A stretch of DNA of 64,000 nt from Proteus vulgaris (GTDB lineage Bacteria > Pseudomonadota > Gammaproteobacteria > Enterobacterales > Enterobacteriaceae): the NCBI RefSeq assembly GCF_033708015.1, contig NZ_CP137920.1:3968001-4032000 (forward strand), in the 5' to 3' direction. How positions within the stretch are numbered: the stretch's first letter is position 1; each line of letters begins with the position of its first letter. Below are positions 60,335 through 64,000 of this stretch, piece after piece. The notes under the pieces were generated by a model. The model ran no database searches. It saw only the letters and a program-made list of their open reading frames with translations, and was not told the origin of the DNA. The position numbers and the translations under genes were made by a program.

Positions 60335-62872
60335 TTATTGACATTGAGCTGAGAAATTAACAATAGACTGGTTTTTCTCAATATTTGATAAGTCATATGT
60401 GAAGGAACAGGCTTGGTCTGCTTGGTTGCCCCATTTCACATTAATCATTCCTTTATCATTTAGACCTGCAATATAAGCTTGGCCAGCATCACCAACAAAA
60501 GAGGAAATACTTTTATTTTCTATCGTGGCAATAGCACCAAAAGGTACTGGATTTCCTTTATAAGTAATATTAATAAAGGCTTTATACCCCACCTGAGGAT
60601 CAAAGCTTGCGAGTACTACAGCATCATTATCTGGTACTACGCTGACGATAGCATTTTCAATTTCAACATTTTTAGGTAGCTTAGTAATATCCAACTCTAC
60701 TCTGTTTACACGATAGTTCGATGCATAAGGAATAAGTGCATAACCACGACTATCCGTTGAAATACCCCGATGTCCCGCAATTGGCGTATTACTCGCACCT
60801 GGCGCTTTAACTAAAATTGCCGTTTGATTTAGAGATTGTCCAAAGGTTATACCGTCAGAGTGAATTAAGGCCCCGCCTGACATACTATAATAGAGCTGTG
60901 AACTATCTTTATTATAAGAGTAGCCGACATTAGTGATCATTTTAGGTGAAAAATAGCTACCTGAAATACTACTTTGGTATAATGTTCTTTCATTCTTATT
61001 ATACCCTTGCGATATATTGTAGCTTAATGCGTCATTCTCAAGTAAATTGCCACTTAATGTCATTTGATCGCTCAATGAACCATTTAAGTCAGAAACAAAT
61101 GAATTACTAATATAACTATTTTTATAAATAGCTGTACTATCTGGTGATAAAAATAGACTCATCGGAACGGACATATTAAATGATAGCATTTGATCATTCT
61201 TATCATTCCATACCGTCTTATTATTAGAGTAGTTAGTACTAAAAGAGATCCCATTGTAACTAGTGGAATAACCAACTTGTAATAATGTCTCTTTTTTAGA
61301 CGTGTTCCAATATGTTTTATTCTCACCACTTAAATATATTGAACCAAATCCAACTGGCTGAGAGATGTTAATACTTGTTTTACCTTTTATTTTAAAGTTC
61401 AAGTCATAATAATAGTTATCATCATTGTCATATTTATCCGAATTCATATATTTATAGTTAGTATCATTAAAATCATAATAACCACTCGTTGAATAGCGAT
61501 AGCCTGCAAAATGAATATCAGTATCTGTTTTTTCTAAATTCTTTTGATAAGATATTTCAAACTGTTGCCCGTCATGAGAACTGTTATCGGCAAGTTTTGA
61601 ATGCGCTTGTGTAACAGAAAGGGATACCGCTCCTAACGTACCTAAATTTTTTGCACTACCTAATGTAAAGCTATTATAATTTTTGGATAATTGTGTACCA
61701 CTAAAAAGAGTTAAATCATTCTTTAATCCATAATAGAATTCACCCATTACGAATTTATTTTTTTCAACTTCAGCGCCTCCATTCCTGACTTCACCAAAAT
61801 TAATAGCATACTGAAAACCACCTGCACGTTGCATATTGGGTAAAGAAGACCATGGAACCGTAAATGATTGAGTACTACCATCTGCTTCTTTTATTGTTAC
61901 ATATAAATCACCACCTGAGCCCACGGAATTTAAATCATTTATTTCAAAAGGACCCGCAGGCACCGTTTCTTGATAAATTTCATATCCGCTCTGTTTAATA
62001 GAAACAACCGCTGTTCCTTTCGCAATACCTCGGACAACAGGCGCAAAATTACGCAGACTATCAGGTAACATAGACTCTTCTGACGTCAGTTTAATCCCTC
62101 TAAAACTGACACCATCATATAAGTTTGATGATGTATAAGTATCCCCTATGATTAACCGCGAGCGCCATTGCCCTAAATCACGAGATAAGGTTGTATTAAT
62201 ATGATTGAAATCAGTTTTAGAGCCCTGTTTGCTACTATTATAATTCCATGTTGAATAGTCTCTTAATCTCCACGCACCAATATTTAAACCAGATCTTAAA
62301 TTTAAATAATGTCGATTTGAAGAGCTACCTTTATAATCATAATTACCACCAGAATAATTATAATTAATGATAGCACTCGTAATACCACTACTCCATTGAC
62401 TAGGAGGGATATATCCTTTTGCTTTATTATCAATATATAACTGTGGTATTGATATATCTAAGCGTAATTTACCAATATCTAAATTTGTTTTTGCATCAGG
62501 AAATATTTCATCTATCGTTGTCGTTGTTTTTATTTCTTTAGGAATATATTCATGTTTAATTGGCATAAGGCCAATTTCATTCTCATTAAAATACGGCTGC
62601 ATCTTTCTTTTATCATTATTAAACTTAAAATCTAAGGTTAATGCTGATAAAAAATTATTATTGATATAGACATCAACTTTGTAAAAGCCGTCTGGGATTT
62701 CTTGACCTTTCTCAAAATTTGATAGATCAGCAACATTTTCAACATTATCCGATATAAGTAACGGATTAAACCATAAGTCTTGTGCCGATGAATTAAGACT
62801 GACAATATAAACAAGAAAAGCAGAAGTAATACTATACTTACTACTTTTTTTAAATTTGTGATCTTCTCTCAT
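60335..62872 (-). CDS. outer-membrane fimbrial usher (FimD/PapC family)
   Basis: 845 residues, the normal usher length. Signal peptide, then the N-terminal chaperone-binding domain (DLWFNPLLIS onward, with GFYKVDVYINN), a beta-barrel with conserved middle strands (FAPVVRGIAKGTAVVSIKQSGYEIYQETVPAGPFEINDL contains the plug-barrel motif), and a C-terminal periplasmic domain ending VNFSAQCQ. It exports and polymerises the pilin subunits delivered by the chaperone. It lies 14 bp upstream of the first pilin. Confidence 0.92.
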   Translation of the reverse strand: MREDHKFKKSSKYSITSAFLVYIVSLNSSAQDLWFNPLLISDNVENVADLSNFEKGQEIPDGFYKVDVYINNNFLSALTLDFKFNNDKRKMQPYFNENEIGLMPIKHEYIPKEIKTTTTIDEIFPDAKTNLDIGKLRLDISIPQLYIDNKAKGYIPPSQWSSGITSAIINYNYSGGNYDYKGSSSNRHYLNLRSGLNIGAWRLRDYSTWNYNSSKQGSKTDFNHINTTLSRDLGQWRSRLIIGDTYTSSNLYDGVSFRGIKLTSEESMLPDSLRNFAPVVRGIAKGTAVVSIKQSGYEIYQETVPAGPFEINDLNSVGSGGDLYVTIKEADGSTQSFTVPWSSLPNMQRAGGFQYAINFGEVRNGGAEVEKNKFVMGEFYYGLKNDLTLFSGTQLSKNYNSFTLGSAKNLGTLGAVSLSVTQAHSKLADNSSHDGQQFEISYQKNLEKTDTDIHFAGYRYSTSGYYDFNDTNYKYMNSDKYDNDDNYYYDLNFKIKGKTSINISQPVGFGSIYLSGENKTYWNTSKKETLLQVGYSTSYNGISFSTNYSNNKTVWNDKNDQMLSFNMSVPMSLFLSPDSTAIYKNSYISNSFVSDLNGSLSDQMTLSGNLLENDALSYNISQGYNKNERTLYQSSISGSYFSPKMITNVGYSYNKDSSQLYYSMSGGALIHSDGITFGQSLNQTAILVKAPGASNTPIAGHRGISTDSRGYALIPYASNYRVNRVELDITKLPKNVEIENAIVSVVPDNDAVVLASFDPQVGYKAFINITYKGNPVPFGAIATIENKSISSFVGDAGQAYIAGLNDKGMINVKWGNQADQACSFTYDLSNIEKNQSIVNFSAQCQ

Positions 62873-62897
62873 AATGCATCCAGTCTATATAGAAAAT

Positions 62898-63596
62898 TTA
62901 TATTTTCTTTGTGATCCTTGGTGTCATAGAACCATAGTCATTAATGGTTTCATAACTGATTTCATTACTTACTTTTGAAGTAGATTTAATAGGAATATTA
63001 GCCTCACCAAAAGGTTCAACCATAATATTGTCTAGATCATCATTATTTAATTTCAGCTGAACAATGGTCACAAAAACAGGAGAAGGATTCTTGATAATTA
63101 ATTTATCATTAGAGACAGTAAAGACCAGTTTGCTAGGTGCTTCTTCTAATGATTTTAATAATCCATCAGGTCTATAAAACATTTTAATTCTATTTGTAAT
63201 AGAGAATTGAAGTATATTTTTATCTGCATCTTTTTTATCAGAAGCTGGAATTGATTTAACATTAACCCAAAATAAAGATTCTCTATCTGTAGGTAATTGT
63301 GTATTTTTTTTGTCCAGAATTAATAAATTATTCTCTTTTTTTCCTTGCATCATAAAAAGAGGTGGAGTGATAACAAATTGCTCACTTTTTTGACCGTTGC
63401 TATTTTCTATCCAAGATTGAATTAAATAAGCATCTTCATCTAAACTTGTATTTACAGGCAATACAACTTGCTCTTTATCCATAGGAAAAATAACTCTTGT
63501 TGTACCTAAAGATACGCCAGCTTGTGCCCATAATGACACACTCATCATACCTATAATTAGAGTTATAACTCCAATAATTCTATTTTTGAATATCAT
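62898..63596 (-). CDS. periplasmic fimbrial chaperone (PapD family)
   Basis: 232 residues. Signal peptide ending SLWAQA is followed by an N-terminal Ig domain beginning VSLGTTRVIFPMDKEQVVLPV, the G1 strand LQFSITNRIKMFYRPDGL (the subunit-binding Arg/Lys residues), and the C-terminal domain. It caps pilin subunits by donor-strand complementation and hands them to the usher 25 bp downstream. Confidence 0.92.
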   Translation of the reverse strand: MIFKNRIIGVITLIIGMMSVSLWAQAGVSLGTTRVIFPMDKEQVVLPVNTSLDEDAYLIQSWIENSNGQKSEQFVITPPLFMMQGKKENNLLILDKKNTQLPTDRESLFWVNVKSIPASDKKDADKNILQFSITNRIKMFYRPDGLLKSLEEAPSKLVFTVSNDKLIIKNPSPVFVTIVQLKLNNDDLDNIMVEPFGEANIPIKSTSKVSNEISYETINDYGSMTPRITKKI

Positions 63597-63616
63597 TTAA
63601 TTGATCCACTTTTATT

Positions 63617-64000
63617 TTACTGATAACTGACAAGCAGTTCTGTTGCAACTTCTGGAATAAGTTTTACTTTATCTTTTTTTATTATTCGATATTTTGCAAT
63701 CAAATAAAACTCAAGAGAATCATCATTTGACTGATAGTTAGGATCAAACTCTGAACTCACAACAAGTAAATTCTTATTATGATCAAATAAAACAATTCCA
63801 GTATGATATTTTATATTTCCATCATATTTTTTTATTAAAAAATCCTGATGATTAGAAGACACTTTATTAAATGAAACAGTAACTCCATCAGCGATGTATC
63901 TTTTACATCCCTTAAAGATAAATGAATATTTTAATAAATTTATAATGTCTTTTTCTTGTTCTATATTTGAATCAATAATTCGTTCAAGATCTCTTTTTTG
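63617..64000 (-). CDS. unknown protein in the fimbrial operon, C-terminal part (5' end outside window)
   Basis: The frame is open from the window edge to the stop at 63617, so about 127 C-terminal residues are seen. The GTG at 63862 is only an internal codon. Sequence such as FIFKGCKRYIADGVTVSFN and FYLIAKYRIIKKDKVKLIPEV shows alternating beta strands without pilin, chaperone or usher motifs. It lies 20 bp upstream of the chaperone, so it is probably co-transcribed. No family recognised. Confidence 0.65.
   Translation of the reverse strand, partial: QKRDLERIIDSNIEQEKDIINLLKYSFIFKGCKRYIADGVTVSFNKVSSNHQDFLIKKYDGNIKYHTGIVLFDHNKNLLVVSSEFDPNYQSNDDSLEFYLIAKYRIIKKDKVKLIPEVATELLVSYQ

Noticed and set aside
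1..64000. Insertion sequences, CRISPR arrays, integrases or prophage genes
   Set aside because: No transposase or integrase motifs, no regularly spaced repeats were found by reading both strands.

Overview
The window looks like chromosomal DNA of a low-GC member of the Morganellaceae, most probably Proteus. The basis is overall A+T richness, close E. coli-like versions of YmjA, YaiL, YajD and ChbBCARFG, an SmvA/SmvR pair, and a chaperone-usher fimbrial operon. Species cannot be fixed from sequence reading alone. No rRNA, tRNA, CRISPR array, insertion sequence or prophage was recognised.

Layout. 1-365: end of a von Willebrand A (VWA) protein. 923-15789: a tightly packed ten-gene plus-strand operon, srfA-srfB-srfC, a membrane protein, a periplasmic VWA protein, an ABC ATPase, an FtsX-type permease, a formylglycine-generating-enzyme-like protein and two lipoproteins. 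The second half mirrors the PpkA(VWA)-TagT-TagS-TagR-TagQ module of type VI secretion signalling, but no kinase domain or T6SS gene is present. 16054-16605: Ail/Lom-type outer-membrane protein. 16744-22105: complete chitobiose operon chbBCARFG on the minus strand. 22559-26240: Fur-type iron-siderophore ABC transporter. 26306-28433: divergent smvR/smvA efflux pair. 28518-34048: an AdiA-like amino-acid decarboxylase between two paralogous APC antiporters. 34535-35320: AraC regulator. 35766-40370: dmsABC plus TorD-type chaperone.

40451-40756 is the decayed C-terminus of a norR gene. 40757-46140: a LacI-type regulator fused to an ABC solute-binding domain, divergent from a PhnP-like metallohydrolase, an NHS-family symporter and an MgtC/SapB protein, with two mirrored GAACGTTC operators between. 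46218-49018: O-acyltransferase and a probable 2H phosphoesterase. 49422-50993: an NSS (LeuT-family) transporter preceded by a leucine-codon leader peptide and attenuator, and a second small ORF overlapping the transporter start. 51061-55073: a PTS EIICB, a fumarase/adenylosuccinate-lyase-superfamily enzyme and an RpiR regulator. 55268-58007: ymjA, an RluA-type pseudouridine synthase, a cold-shock-domain protein, yaiL and yajD. 58235-64000: fimbrial operon on the minus strand (unknown partial gene, chaperone, usher, two pilins, tip adhesin).

Most striking: (1) the srf genes joined to a Tag-like signalling module with no T6SS; (2) the classical attenuator upstream of the NSS transporter; (3) the LacI/solute-binding fusion with its paired operators; (4) the PTS-lyase operon of unknown substrate; (5) the norR fossil.
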